A stretch of DNA of 32,869 bases, taken from Pseudomonas sp. GD03858 (GTDB lineage Bacteria; Pseudomonadota; Gammaproteobacteria; Pseudomonadales; Pseudomonadaceae). Positions 24,082 to 31,828 of this stretch are shown here, in pieces. Every line of letters starts with the position of its first letter. Position 1 is the first letter of the stretch. The position numbers were made by a program, and so were the translations under genes. The stretch spans positions 1-32,869 of the forward strand of contig NZ_JAOCDM010000054.1 of the NCBI RefSeq assembly GCF_029840925.1. The letters run 5' to 3'. Below the pieces are notes generated by a model. The model was not told where the DNA came from. It saw only the letters and a program-made list of their open reading frames with translations, and made no database searches.

Positions 24082-24160
24082 CGACTGCCTCCTCAGTGCA
24101 TCGGCACGGGCGCCAGGCACCCGCCGAGCGTCCGAGCTTAGCGAAATCGCGGCGAGTCGA

Positions 24161-24469
24161 TCAACGCCGGGTGATCAGACCCTGGCGCGCGATACGGGTC
24201 AGCTGGCCGATGACCTCGGCGGCGTCCTCGGCCGCAGGCGCCTGGATCACGGCCAGGTCGAACCGGTCGTTGCCGTATTGGTCGAGCTGTTCACAGCTGT
24301 CGGAGAACTGGATGAGGAAGGCACAGGCCTGGCCCTTGCGTCGGGAAAAACCGTCGAGGTTGCGCAAAAGCGTGGGTTGATGCTGGCCGCCGAGCAGGAT
24401 GCGCGGGGTACGGGAGGCCTGGTTCTTGGCCAGGGGGGTCAAGCAGACACTGGTACGTGGGCAACTCAT
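24161..24469 (-). CDS. Conserved hypothetical protein, function unknown
   Basis: A 102-residue soluble protein beginning MSCPRTSVCLTPLAKNQASR. There is no signal peptide or membrane helix. The sequence is basic in its first half (LLRNLDGFSRRKGQAC) and acidic/helical in its second (EDAAEVIGQLTRIARQG). I recognise it only as a protein found in other Pseudomonas genomes. The ATG at 24469 has GGAG about 10 nt upstream. It lies 79 nt upstream of greB on the same strand and might share its transcript. Confidence 0.72.
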   Translation of the reverse strand: MSCPRTSVCLTPLAKNQASRTPRILLGGQHQPTLLRNLDGFSRRKGQACAFLIQFSDSCEQLDQYGNDRFDLAVIQAPAAEDAAEVIGQLTRIARQGLITRR

Positions 24470-24620
24470 GGAGTCTCTCTCCGCCTCGCTGTTCCCGCTG
24501 GGCAGCGGTGGGAGGCGTCACCGAACCAGCGCTTTAGCGGTATTTCGGAGACCCCGGGGGCATCTCCTGCGCCCCGCAAGTAGCTGTTTAAATCGGCGCA
24601 GTCGGTATGCTAGAAGGATT

Positions 24621-24690
24621 AGCTGCAAGCTTCAAGCCTCAAGCTACAAGTTGATCGCATTCGACTACTTGAGGCTTGCAGCTTGCAGCT
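24621..24690. repeat. Second heptamer-repeat hairpin, downstream of doxX-like gene
   Basis: Arms 24621-24643 and 24668-24690 are reverse complements with one mismatch, around an inner 24 nt. Each arm consists of agcNNca-type heptads (AGCTGCA, AGCTTCA, AGCCTCA, AGCTACA). AGCTGCA is also the unit of the left arm of the cysH-cysB element, so the two belong to one family. It starts 5 nt after the stop of the DoxX gene and probably ends or protects its transcript. Confidence 0.82.
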
Positions 24691-24695
24691 TTATT

Positions 24696-25130
24696 TCAGC
24701 GTGCGATCAGACGATCCAGCGATAGGCGGCCCGCACCCTCGATCAGCACTGCCACGGTACCGGCCATCAGTGCCAGGGCGAACTCATAACCGTTGTTGGA
24801 CATGAACAAGCCATTGCCGATGTGCACCGAGAAGATCGCCACCACCAGTGTCACGGTCAGTGCCAGTGCCGCCGGACGGGCCAGCAGGCCGACCACCAGC
24901 GCCAGCCCGCCGAAGAACTCTGCGCTGCCCGACAGCAGGGCCATCAGGTAGCCTGGCGCCAGGCCGATGCTTTCCATCCATTGGCCGGTGCCTTCCAGGC
25001 CGTAGCCACCGAACAGGCCAAACAGTTTCTGCGCACCATGGGCCATGAAGATGATGCCGACCAGGATGCGGATGACGCTCAGGCCGTAACCGGCGCGGGT
25101 GGAGAACAGGGCTTTGAGGGAGTGGTTCAT
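24696..25130 (-). CDS. DoxX-family membrane protein
   Basis: A 144-residue protein with four predicted membrane helices (about 15-35, 55-75, 80-100 and 112-132), including RILVGIIFMAHGAQKLFG, the standard DoxX opening with its His-Gly-x-x-K motif. DoxX/DoxD-like proteins are small quinone-linked or unassigned inner-membrane proteins, often induced by redox stress. The ATG at 25130 has AAGGA about 9 nt upstream; an in-frame ATG at 25184 would add 18 polar residues. The 112-nt gap to the next gene is AT-rich and likely contains its promoter. Confidence 0.88.
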   Translation of the reverse strand: MNHSLKALFSTRAGYGLSVIRILVGIIFMAHGAQKLFGLFGGYGLEGTGQWMESIGLAPGYLMALLSGSAEFFGGLALVVGLLARPAALALTVTLVVAIFSVHIGNGLFMSNNGYEFALALMAGTVAVLIEGAGRLSLDRLIAR

Positions 25131-25242
25131 GTCGTGCTTCCTTGTTTGAGCAGGTGTGTGTGCAATGGGCGCCATAATAATCAATTAAACGAATAGTAAA
25201 ATCGCAATATATGCGTAAAAACCATCTATAAGATCGATTTAT

Positions 25243-26649
25243 TTAGCGCTTGGCCACCCGCTCCAGGGAAGCCCGCTCGCGATTGAACGCGAGGTAGTAC
25301 TTGTTCACGCTGTTGACGAAATTCACCGGCCCCATGCCCACTTGCTCCATGGCGACCCGTTCGGTCTGGAAGAACCACTGGTTGCCATTGAGCCCTCGCC
25401 GCCGGGCTTCGGCACGCATGGCTTGTACCCGCTCCGGCCCCAGGTTGTAGGCGGCCAGGATAAAGGCCATGCGCTCACGCTCGTTGAGCACGGGGCTGGA
25501 GAAGAACTTGCGACGGATCAACGCCAGGTAGCGCGCACTGGCCTGGACATTGCCGTCCACAGTGGCGGTGTTGCTCACCCCGACCCGCTGGGCCGCCGCC
25601 GGGGTAATCTGCATCAGCCCATGGGCACCGCCGACACCGCGCGCCTGGGGATTGAGCGTGGACTCCTTGAACGCCAGCGCCGCCAGGTTCAACCAGTCGA
25701 ACTGCTGGTCACCGCCGTGCTTCTGCAATACCGAGCGCAGCGAGACCAGACGCTGGCGGTCCTTGCTGGCCAATGGGTTGTGCACCCGATACTGGCGCCG
25801 GTAGATACGCTCGAAAGCCGCGTCCTGGTTATCCGGGGCGCGGTAGGTGGCGAGAAAGCGGTCCACCGCCGCGCGGAACATCGGCGCGTCCTGCCGTACA
25901 TACCAGCGCATGGCTCCCGGCTGGGCCAGGTGCACCTTGCTGTCCACCCGCAGGCGCGGCATCACCCGCGCCCAGCGCTGGGCGATCGGGCGCTCCACCA
26001 CGGTCAGCGGGTAGATACCGGCCTGAACCATCTCCAGCACATCCTCGACGGCCAGCGTCGGGTCGACCCACTCCACCTTGATCGGCGCCCGCTTGCGCAA
26101 TGCCAACTGCTGGTTGAGGACCTGGATCGCCGCCCCGGCGGCACTGGCGCTGGTCAGGGCGATGGTACGCCCGGACAGTTGCTCGACCCGGCTGTAACCG
26201 CGCCCGCCCTTGCGCCCCACCAGTTGCAAGGGCACCTGGTCGACCACCGGGGCGCTGGCGTCGACGCCGCGCACCACGCTCGGATCGAGCAGTTCGCCTG
26301 GCGCGGCAAGATCGCCCTCGCCTCGCTGCAGCGCCCCGAGCAATTGCTCCTTGGCCCGTGGAATGATCTTCAGGGTGATTTCCTGCCCATCGGCCACCCG
26401 GGCATTGAGGTAATGCTCCAGGGCCCGCAATCGATAGTACTCGACGCCCACCGGCTCGCCCTTGACCTCGCCGGAGCTGTTGCGGCTCTGGTTGACCAGC
26501 ACCCGCAGGACCTTGCTCGAACGGATCTGCGCCAGGTCACGTGCCTGGCTGGCGGGCACATGCTGTTGCGGGCCGGTTTCACGGGCAATGACCGGCCCGG
26601 TGGCCAGCAGCCCGGACAGCAACAGAATCGTCAGCAGGGTTCGCAGCAT
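25243..26649 (-). CDS. MltF-like membrane-bound lytic transglycosylase
   Basis: A 468-residue exported protein: signal peptide (MLRTLLTILLLSGLLATGPVIA), a periplasmic solute-binding-type domain (about 40-270) and a C-terminal lysozyme-like SLT domain (about 310-450). The catalytic glutamate is E329 in AFKESTLNPQA, followed by GLMQITP and AAYNLGPERV, the standard SLT blocks. It cleaves the MurNAc-GlcNAc bond in peptidoglycan to leave an anhydro end. There is no lipobox cysteine, so it is probably soluble or held by its signal anchor, unlike typical MltF. The ATG at 26649 gives a normal signal peptide; an in-frame ATG at 26685 adds 12 residues. Neither has a good ribosome binding site. It diverges from tatD. 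Confidence 0.9.
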   Translation of the reverse strand: MLRTLLTILLLSGLLATGPVIARETGPQQHVPASQARDLAQIRSSKVLRVLVNQSRNSSGEVKGEPVGVEYYRLRALEHYLNARVADGQEITLKIIPRAKEQLLGALQRGEGDLAAPGELLDPSVVRGVDASAPVVDQVPLQLVGRKGGRGYSRVEQLSGRTIALTSASAAGAAIQVLNQQLALRKRAPIKVEWVDPTLAVEDVLEMVQAGIYPLTVVERPIAQRWARVMPRLRVDSKVHLAQPGAMRWYVRQDAPMFRAAVDRFLATYRAPDNQDAAFERIYRRQYRVHNPLASKDRQRLVSLRSVLQKHGGDQQFDWLNLAALAFKESTLNPQARGVGGAHGLMQITPAAAQRVGVSNTATVDGNVQASARYLALIRRKFFSSPVLNERERMAFILAAYNLGPERVQAMRAEARRRGLNGNQWFFQTERVAMEQVGMGPVNFVNSVNKYYLAFNRERASLERVAKR

Positions 26650-26805
26650 GAGGGAGAGGATCCAAGGGTGGTTGGCAGGCACCATGCGCAGTGATCATCC
26701 GTGACAAATGACGGCAAAAGACCACGGCAAACGTTTGAAGTTCTTGGTTTTTTCTCGATTTCCCGGTTTTTGCTATGCTGGCCGCCCCGGGCACGAGGTA
26801 GCACC

Positions 26806-27612
26806 ATGCAACTGATCGATATCGGCGTCAACCTGACCAACAGCAGTTTCCATGACCAGCAGGCCGCCATCGTCGAGCGCGCCATCCAGGCCGGCGTGGC
26901 GCAGATGGTCCTCACCGGCACCAGCCTGGACGTCAGCAGCGAAGCACTGGAGCTGTGTCAGCGCCTGGACGAGCCTGGCCAGCGCCTGTTCAGCACCGCC
27001 GGCGTGCATCCCCACGACGCCAGCCACTGGAGCACCGACAGCGAGCGCCAGCTGCGCCAGTTGCTCGCCCAGCCGCGGGTCATGGCCGTGGGCGAATGCG
27101 GTCTGGACTTCAACCGCGACTTCTCCCCACGCCCCGCCCAGGAAAAGGCCCTGGAAGCCCAACTGGCACTGGCCGTGGAACTGCGCCTGCCGGTGTTCCT
27201 CCATGAACGCGAGGCCAGCGAGCGCTTGCTGGCGATCCTCAAGGGCTACCGCGACCACCTGCCCGCCGCCGTGGTGCACTGCTTCACCGGTGAACGCCAG
27301 GCGCTGTTCGCCTACCTCGACCTGGACCTGCACATCGGCATCACCGGCTGGATCTGCGACGAACGCCGAGGCACCCACCTGCACCCCTTGGTCGGCAGCA
27401 TTCCCCAAGGCCGGCTGATGCTCGAGAGCGACGCCCCCTACCTGCTGCCCCGGAGCCTCAGGCCAAAGCCGAAGAACGGTCGCAACGAACCAGCCTTCCT
27501 GCCCGAGGTACTGCGCGAAGTGGCGCGGCACCGCGGTGAAACCCCAGAACGCACGGCGGCCCATACCACCGCCTGTGCCCGGACGTTCTTCGGCCTGCCC
27601 GAGGTTTCTTGA
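26806..27612 (+). CDS. tatD: TatD, metal-dependent 3'-5' nuclease
   Basis: A 268-residue TIM-barrel nuclease of the TatD family, active on single-stranded DNA and RNA. It begins MQLIDIGVNLTNSSFHDQQA; like E. coli TatD proper, it lacks the N-terminal HxH found in YcfH and YjjV. Metal-binding positions seen are E97 in GECGLDFNRDFSP, H133 in FLHERE, H158 in VVHCFTG and D209 in ESDAPYLLP. GAGGT precedes the ATG at 26806, and an in-frame ATG at 26701 would add 35 unrelated residues. Despite its name, it is not part of the Tat translocase, and no tatABC genes are nearby. The stop codon lies inside the FNR/ANR-type box of the next gene. Confidence 0.94.
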   Translation: MQLIDIGVNLTNSSFHDQQAAIVERAIQAGVAQMVLTGTSLDVSSEALELCQRLDEPGQRLFSTAGVHPHDASHWSTDSERQLRQLLAQPRVMAVGECGLDFNRDFSPRPAQEKALEAQLALAVELRLPVFLHEREASERLLAILKGYRDHLPAAVVHCFTGERQALFAYLDLDLHIGITGWICDERRGTHLHPLVGSIPQGRLMLESDAPYLLPRSLRPKPKNGRNEPAFLPEVLREVARHRGETPERTAAHTTACARTFFGLPEVS

Positions 27613-27650
27613 CGCACGTCAAGGCAGGTCCTGGCCCTGGCGGACACAAT
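27609..27650 (+). promoter_or_regulatory. FNR/ANR-type box and promoter before the chemoreceptor gene
   Basis: TTGACGCACGTCAA (27609-27622) is a perfect inverted repeat that fits TTGAC-N4-GTCAA of FNR/ANR sites. A -10-like CACAAT lies at 27645-27650, so transcription would start near 27657 with the box centred at -41.5, the position used at class II FNR-type promoters. Confidence 0.62.
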
Positions 27651-27698
27651 GATGGCACCTTGCCAATAATGTTTCCGCCAACTCAGAGAAGACCTGCC

Positions 27699-29177
27699 AT
27701 GGGTGCCTGGATTAGCAACCTTTCCCTCAAATACAAGTTCTGGGCCGTCAATGCCGTGGCCTTCGTCACCACGCTGATGCTGGTGCTCTACGCGGTGTAC
27801 CTGGAGCAGCAGGCCCGCGCCAGCGGCGCCCAGACGCAGGCCCTCGCCCAGGCCGAACTGCTGGCGGCCTGGCCCAGCGGTCAGGCGCTGCCCAACCAGG
27901 CCAACCTGATCACCTGGCGCAGCGGCCAGACGCCGCAGTTCGCTGGCGAACCGCTCGAAACCCTGCGCGACGCCCAGGGCTGGGTGCAGCTGCCCAGTGC
28001 CTGGATCCTTGGCGACAACCCGCTGCGCGGCGCCCAGGTCCTGCGCCAGGGCGACCGGCACCTCGCCGTGCTCGCCCAGTCGCCAAGCCTGCGCCAGGTC
28101 TATTTCGACCGTTTCAGCAACTATGCCGTGTGCGTGCTGATCCTGATGCTGGCGATGCTAGGCGCCTCGCAGTTGCTGATCCGCTTCCTGCTCAGCCAGC
28201 TCAACACGCTCAAGGACGTGATGCTGCACGTGGAGAAGACCGGAGATCTGTCGGCCCGGGTACCCCTGGCCTGTGGCGACGAAGTCGGCCAGATGGCCGG
28301 CGCCTTCAACGCCATGCAGACTACCTACCACCGCGTGGTCAGCACCGTGGCACGCACAGCCGCTCAGCTGGACTCCGGCGCCGCGCGCCTGGCCGGCAGC
28401 ATGGACGAAGTGCGCCACGGCATGATCGGCCAGCAGAGCGAAACCGACCAGGCCGCCACCGCCATCAACGAAATGACCGCCACCGTGCATCACATCGCCC
28501 AGCATGCCGGCGCCACCCGCGACCTGTCGCAGACCGCCGATACCCTCGCCGGCAGCGGCCAGGCCGTGGTCAGCCGGGTGCAGGACTCGATCTCCGGCCT
28601 GTCCAGCGGTGTACAGCAGACTGCCGAGATGATCCGCCAGCTGGCCGACGACAGCCAGAAGATCAACGGCGTGGTCGGGGTCATCCACAGCATCGCCGAA
28701 CAGACCAACCTGCTCGCCCTCAACGCCGCCATCGAAGCGGCCCGGGCTGGCGACCTCGGCCGTGGCTTCGCCGTGGTCGCCGATGAGGTGCGCAACCTGG
28801 CAAAGCGCGTGCAGACCTCCACCGATGAGATCACCACCATGGTCGCCGACCTGCAGGCCGGTACGCGCGACGCCGTGGACTTCATGCAAGAGAGCTCTTA
28901 CAAAGCCGACGATTGCGTCAGGCAGGCCCGCGAAGCCGGCGAGGCCCTGGCCGAGATCACCAGCGCCGTGGCCCAGATGCGCGAGAGCAACACGCAGATC
29001 GCCGTGGCCGCCGAGCAGCAGAGCCAGGTGGCCGAGGAGATGAACCGTGCCGTGGTGAGCATCCGCGATGTCACCGAGCAGACCGTGCAGCAGACCGTGG
29101 GCTCGGCCACCACCAGCAGCGAACTGGCGACCCTGGCCGGCGAGCTGAACAAGGCGATCGGCCAGCTCAAGCTCTGA
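27699..29177 (+). CDS. Methyl-accepting chemotaxis protein
   Basis: A 492-residue chemoreceptor: TM1 (about 13-34), a short periplasmic domain of only about 105 residues, TM2 (about 142-164), HAMP (about 163-216) and a long cytoplasmic signalling helix pair. The hairpin tip is canonical (IHSIAEQTNLLALNAAIEAARAG and onward), so it should contact CheA and CheW. No C-terminal pentapeptide for CheR binding is present. The ligand cannot be predicted from the short sensor domain. The ATG at 27699 gives the usual short cytoplasmic N-terminus; an earlier in-frame ATG would reach into tatD. The FNR-type box upstream suggests expression under low oxygen. Confidence 0.93.
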   Translation: MGAWISNLSLKYKFWAVNAVAFVTTLMLVLYAVYLEQQARASGAQTQALAQAELLAAWPSGQALPNQANLITWRSGQTPQFAGEPLETLRDAQGWVQLPSAWILGDNPLRGAQVLRQGDRHLAVLAQSPSLRQVYFDRFSNYAVCVLILMLAMLGASQLLIRFLLSQLNTLKDVMLHVEKTGDLSARVPLACGDEVGQMAGAFNAMQTTYHRVVSTVARTAAQLDSGAARLAGSMDEVRHGMIGQQSETDQAATAINEMTATVHHIAQHAGATRDLSQTADTLAGSGQAVVSRVQDSISGLSSGVQQTAEMIRQLADDSQKINGVVGVIHSIAEQTNLLALNAAIEAARAGDLGRGFAVVADEVRNLAKRVQTSTDEITTMVADLQAGTRDAVDFMQESSYKADDCVRQAREAGEALAEITSAVAQMRESNTQIAVAAEQQSQVAEEMNRAVVSIRDVTEQTVQQTVGSATTSSELATLAGELNKAIGQLKL

Positions 29178-29212
29178 CACCCGCGCTATGGTTGCCATAG
29201 CCAGCCTTGATT

Positions 29213-29230
29213 GGCCCCCTTGCGGGGGCC
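29213..29230 (+). terminator. Possible weak terminator after the chemoreceptor gene
   Basis: GGCCCCC-TTGC-GGGGGCC forms a 7-bp G/C stem 36 nt after the stop, but no U tract follows. A smaller hairpin (CTATGG-TTG-CCATAG) lies just before it at 29186-29200. Confidence 0.4.
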
Positions 29231-29266
29231 GCACTAAGCTTGGGACATGTCCTGGAGGAACTGTCC

Positions 29267-29635
29267 ATGAGCAAGCGACTGCCCAACCTGCCCGCCTGGC
29301 AATGGCGTGGTTACCATCACAATCATCGCCACCCCACCAATCTGGTGCTGCACCTGATCGCCGTGCCGCTGTTCATCCTGGGCGCGCTGTTGGTGCTCTC
29401 GGGGCTGCTCGGGCTCGATCTGTCGCAGATTGCCGTGGGCGTCATCGCCCTGGTCGCCGGGCTGGGCCTGCAGCGCCAGGGGCATCGCCTGGAGGCCGAG
29501 CAGCCCGAGCCCTTCGCCGACCGCAAGGACGCCGTGCAACGCCTGCTCACCGAGCAGTTCGTCACCTTTCCGCGCTTCGTGCTGAGTGGTGCCTGGTGGC
29601 GGGCCTGGCGCGAACGCCACAAGCATCGTCACTGA
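29267..29635 (+). CDS. Mpo1-like (DUF962) membrane protein
   Basis: A 122-residue protein with WRGYHHNHRHPTNLVLHLIAVPL near the start, the His-rich family motif of DUF962/Mpo1-like proteins, followed by two hydrophobic segments (about 26-46 and 50-68). Yeast Mpo1 is a dioxygenase that alpha-oxidises fatty acids using conserved His residues; a similar lipid role here is inference, since bacterial members are largely untested. GGAGG lies about 8 nt before the ATG at 29267; an earlier in-frame ATG lacks such a site. A short inverted repeat follows. Confidence 0.82.
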   Translation: MSKRLPNLPAWQWRGYHHNHRHPTNLVLHLIAVPLFILGALLVLSGLLGLDLSQIAVGVIALVAGLGLQRQGHRLEAEQPEPFADRKDAVQRLLTEQFVTFPRFVLSGAWWRAWRERHKHRH

Positions 29636-29644
29636 CTGAAAGAC

Positions 29645-29709
29645 ATCGCGGGGCAAGCCCGCTCCCACGCCATGCAATGGCGCTTGTGGGAGCGGGCTTG
29701 CCCCGCGAT
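29645..29709. repeat. Inverted repeat between the Mpo1-like and thioesterase genes
   Basis: A perfect 24-bp inverted repeat (29645-29668 and 29686-29709) with core gcaagcccgctcccac, a relative of the second REP family. The 17-nt interior is itself nearly palindromic (gccatgcaatggc). It separates convergent genes and may act as a terminator for both. Confidence 0.9.
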
Positions 29710-29727
29710 TGGCTTGATGAAGATGGC

Positions 29728-30525
29728 TCAGGCGAACACGGTCACCGTCTGCCGGCTCAACGCCAGCAATTCTCCTTCGGCTGTCCATAGGGTCGCGGCC
29801 GCATGCCCGTAGCCATCACGGGCATACTCGGTCTCGACCACATAGCGACACCAGTCGAGCGTCGACAGCCGCGGCGTAGGCTGCACGAACTCGATGGTCC
29901 AGGTCAGCGTGCTACCTGCGGCAGGCTGCTTGAGATACGGCAGCAGGCTGGGCGGCCAGGCATCGACCAACGCCAGCAGGTGCGCCACCCCGACCGGTTC
30001 CTCGGCGACATCGCGCAGCCGCACCCAGCCACCCATGTGGCGTGAGTCGTTGCCGCTGAACGGCAAGCCGCCGACCGCCCAGCGAAACGCCACGTGCTGC
30101 ATGAACTCGGGCGTCAAGCCCTTGATGTAAGGCAGCTCCGGCGCAGCCTCCTGCAACGGTTTCATTGGCATGGCCGGCGCCGCGTCGACCGCCACCACCG
30201 AACTGCGACCGGCGCCGAAGTTGCCTTGCACCAACGTCACCACCTGGCCGTCCTGCACGGCGCGACCGAGCAGCGTGCTGACTGCCTTGCCTTCGCGCAA
30301 AACCTCCACTTCCAGGCTGATCGGTACATCCGGCGCCGCCGGGCCGACGAAAGTGATCGCCAATGAACGCACCGGACGCTCGTCGGTCAGCTTCTGACGC
30401 ATCGCTTCATGCACCATCGCCGCCATCAGGCCGCCGAACACGGCACGCCCCTGGGCCCAACCAGCCGGTACGCTGACGGCCTCGGGATGCGCGCGCGCCG
30501 CTGCCAGCAACTCAGTGAAATTCAT
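29728..30525 (-). CDS. Acyl-CoA thioesterase (TesB-like, double hotdog)
   Basis: A 265-residue protein of the 4HBT_3/TesB-like group: two hotdog domains (about 10-115 and 150-260). The first contains VFGGLMAAMVHEAM, with the glycine-rich start of the central helix, and the second ends in YVVETEYARDGYGHAAATLW. Such enzymes hydrolyse acyl-CoA to free acid and CoA; chain-length preference is unknown. GGAG about 11 nt before the ATG at 30525 supports the start. It is read away from the CHAD gene end and faces the Mpo1-like gene across the inverted repeat. Confidence 0.88.
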   Translation of the reverse strand: MNFTELLAAARAHPEAVSVPAGWAQGRAVFGGLMAAMVHEAMRQKLTDERPVRSLAITFVGPAAPDVPISLEVEVLREGKAVSTLLGRAVQDGQVVTLVQGNFGAGRSSVVAVDAAPAMPMKPLQEAAPELPYIKGLTPEFMQHVAFRWAVGGLPFSGNDSRHMGGWVRLRDVAEEPVGVAHLLALVDAWPPSLLPYLKQPAAGSTLTWTIEFVQPTPRLSTLDWCRYVVETEYARDGYGHAAATLWTAEGELLALSRQTVTVFA

Positions 30526-30608
30526 GGTTCAGGGCTCCTTGCGGGAAAAGCCCGATGTTAACCAGCACTGACGCCAGCAGCAGCCCGCATATCGGTCATT
30601 TGCCGGAA

Positions 30609-31376
30609 CTAACGGCGTACCAGGGCCTGGCGCAACGCCTCGAGGGTGAGATCGGAGCGGCCCTCGGCGGCGTGCAGTTCATGCTCCCAGGCGACCTTGC
30701 AGCCAGCCAGGTCGCTGTGCTCGCGCACCTGCAGCAACCACTGCAACCGATCATGCCAGTCACCCAGGTCGCCCTGGGCCTGCTTGAGCAAGCGCTGCAG
30801 CTTCCTGCCGGCATGGTCGAGCTGCGGGTATGCCTCGTCACCATAGCGCACACGCTTGATCAGCAGGCGCAGACGGTGACGGTCATGGGCTGGATCATCG
30901 AGGGCCTTGCCCAGCGTACGCCACTGTTTTTGCAGGCGTCGGTCGATGCGCTTGGCCAGGCCCTGCACCAGCCCTTCGCGATCGGCCGCCCGCAGAAACA
31001 GCGGGAAGGCGTCGAGAATCGCCAGCACCCGACCAAGCTGCGGGCTGGCCGCGACACTGGCAAAGGTCCGCGCCCTGCCCTCTCGGCGGCGCTCCCCCGC
31101 TTGCAGGTGACCCCGTTTGATCAACTGTGCCGCAAGGACTTCACGGTCGCGCAACGGCGTGGTGAGCGTGCCCAACGAGCCCGCCGCGCCCTCCAGCTGC
31201 TCGACGCCCGGCAAACCGCGCAGCGGGCGCAGCAGGCTGCGCAAACGCCGCAGGCTGATGCGCAGGTCATGCAGCGCTTCGCTGTCGGTATCGGCAGCCA
31301 GGCGTTCACGACACGCCAGCAACCGCACCTGCAGTGCGAGCACCTGGCGGACCACATGATCGAGCATCGCGGACAT
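30609..31376 (-). CDS. CHAD-domain protein
   Basis: A 255-residue all-helical protein with two CHAD repeats. Each has the conserved His/Arg motif: EALHDLRISLRRLRSLLRPL near the N-terminus and DRHRLRLLIKRVRYG past the middle. CHAD domains are positively charged and bind inorganic polyphosphate; many co-occur with polyphosphate kinase or CYTH phosphatase genes, neither of which is here. The ATG at 31376 has GGGAG 7 nt upstream. It is 14 nt downstream of the lipoprotein gene and is likely on the same transcript. Confidence 0.9.
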   Translation of the reverse strand: MSAMLDHVVRQVLALQVRLLACRERLAADTDSEALHDLRISLRRLRSLLRPLRGLPGVEQLEGAAGSLGTLTTPLRDREVLAAQLIKRGHLQAGERRREGRARTFASVAASPQLGRVLAILDAFPLFLRAADREGLVQGLAKRIDRRLQKQWRTLGKALDDPAHDRHRLRLLIKRVRYGDEAYPQLDHAGRKLQRLLKQAQGDLGDWHDRLQWLLQVREHSDLAGCKVAWEHELHAAEGRSDLTLEALRQALVRR

Positions 31377-31390
31377 GGGTTTCTCCCTGA

Positions 31391-31669
31391 TCAACGCCCG
31401 GCGCGGGATTCACGAATATAGAAGCGCGCCTTCTCGGCCTTGCGGGTGCACCCTTCGAAGCCCTCGAACTGCTGCTGGGTCTTGGCACCGGTCAGTAGCG
31501 ACAATGCCTTGGAATAGCTCACGGTGCCGGCAAAACCTTCGGCCTTGGCCAGGTCCAGTTCCTTCCAGGCGGCATCGAGCTGGGTCGCGCAACTGTCGCG
31601 ATAGGCCGTCTTGCCCGCACAGCCGGCCAGCGCCAGGGCAATCAGAGGAAGGGTGATCCAGGCTTTCAT
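31391..31669 (-). CDS. Small lipoprotein, function unknown
   Basis: A 92-residue protein with a clear type II signal peptide: MKAWITLPLIALALAGC, lipobox LAGC with lipidated Cys17. Position +2 is Ala, so it is expected in the outer membrane. The mature part has two more cysteines (DSCAT and EGCTRK) that could pair, and is mostly helical. The ATG at 31669 has GAGGT about 9 nt upstream. It is followed after 14 nt by the CHAD gene. I do not recognise the family. Confidence 0.85.
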   Translation of the reverse strand: MKAWITLPLIALALAGCAGKTAYRDSCATQLDAAWKELDLAKAEGFAGTVSYSKALSLLTGAKTQQQFEGFEGCTRKAEKARFYIRESRAGR

Positions 31670-31828
31670 GGGTAATACCTCGAGGGGTCGATAACTAGGG
31701 TGGCCGTTCGACGGCAAAGCAGACGAAAAGTGCCCTGCTCAGCGTAGTCCAGCGCGGACTACATTGAAGCACAGGCGGCAATGGGTGCATTGTTGGACCA
31801 TGGTTGCACACTTGCAGGGGGAACGGTC

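Noticed and set aside
26806..27612. Role of TatD in twin-arginine export
   Set aside because: No tatA, tatB or tatC gene lies nearby, and the sequence is that of a nuclease.
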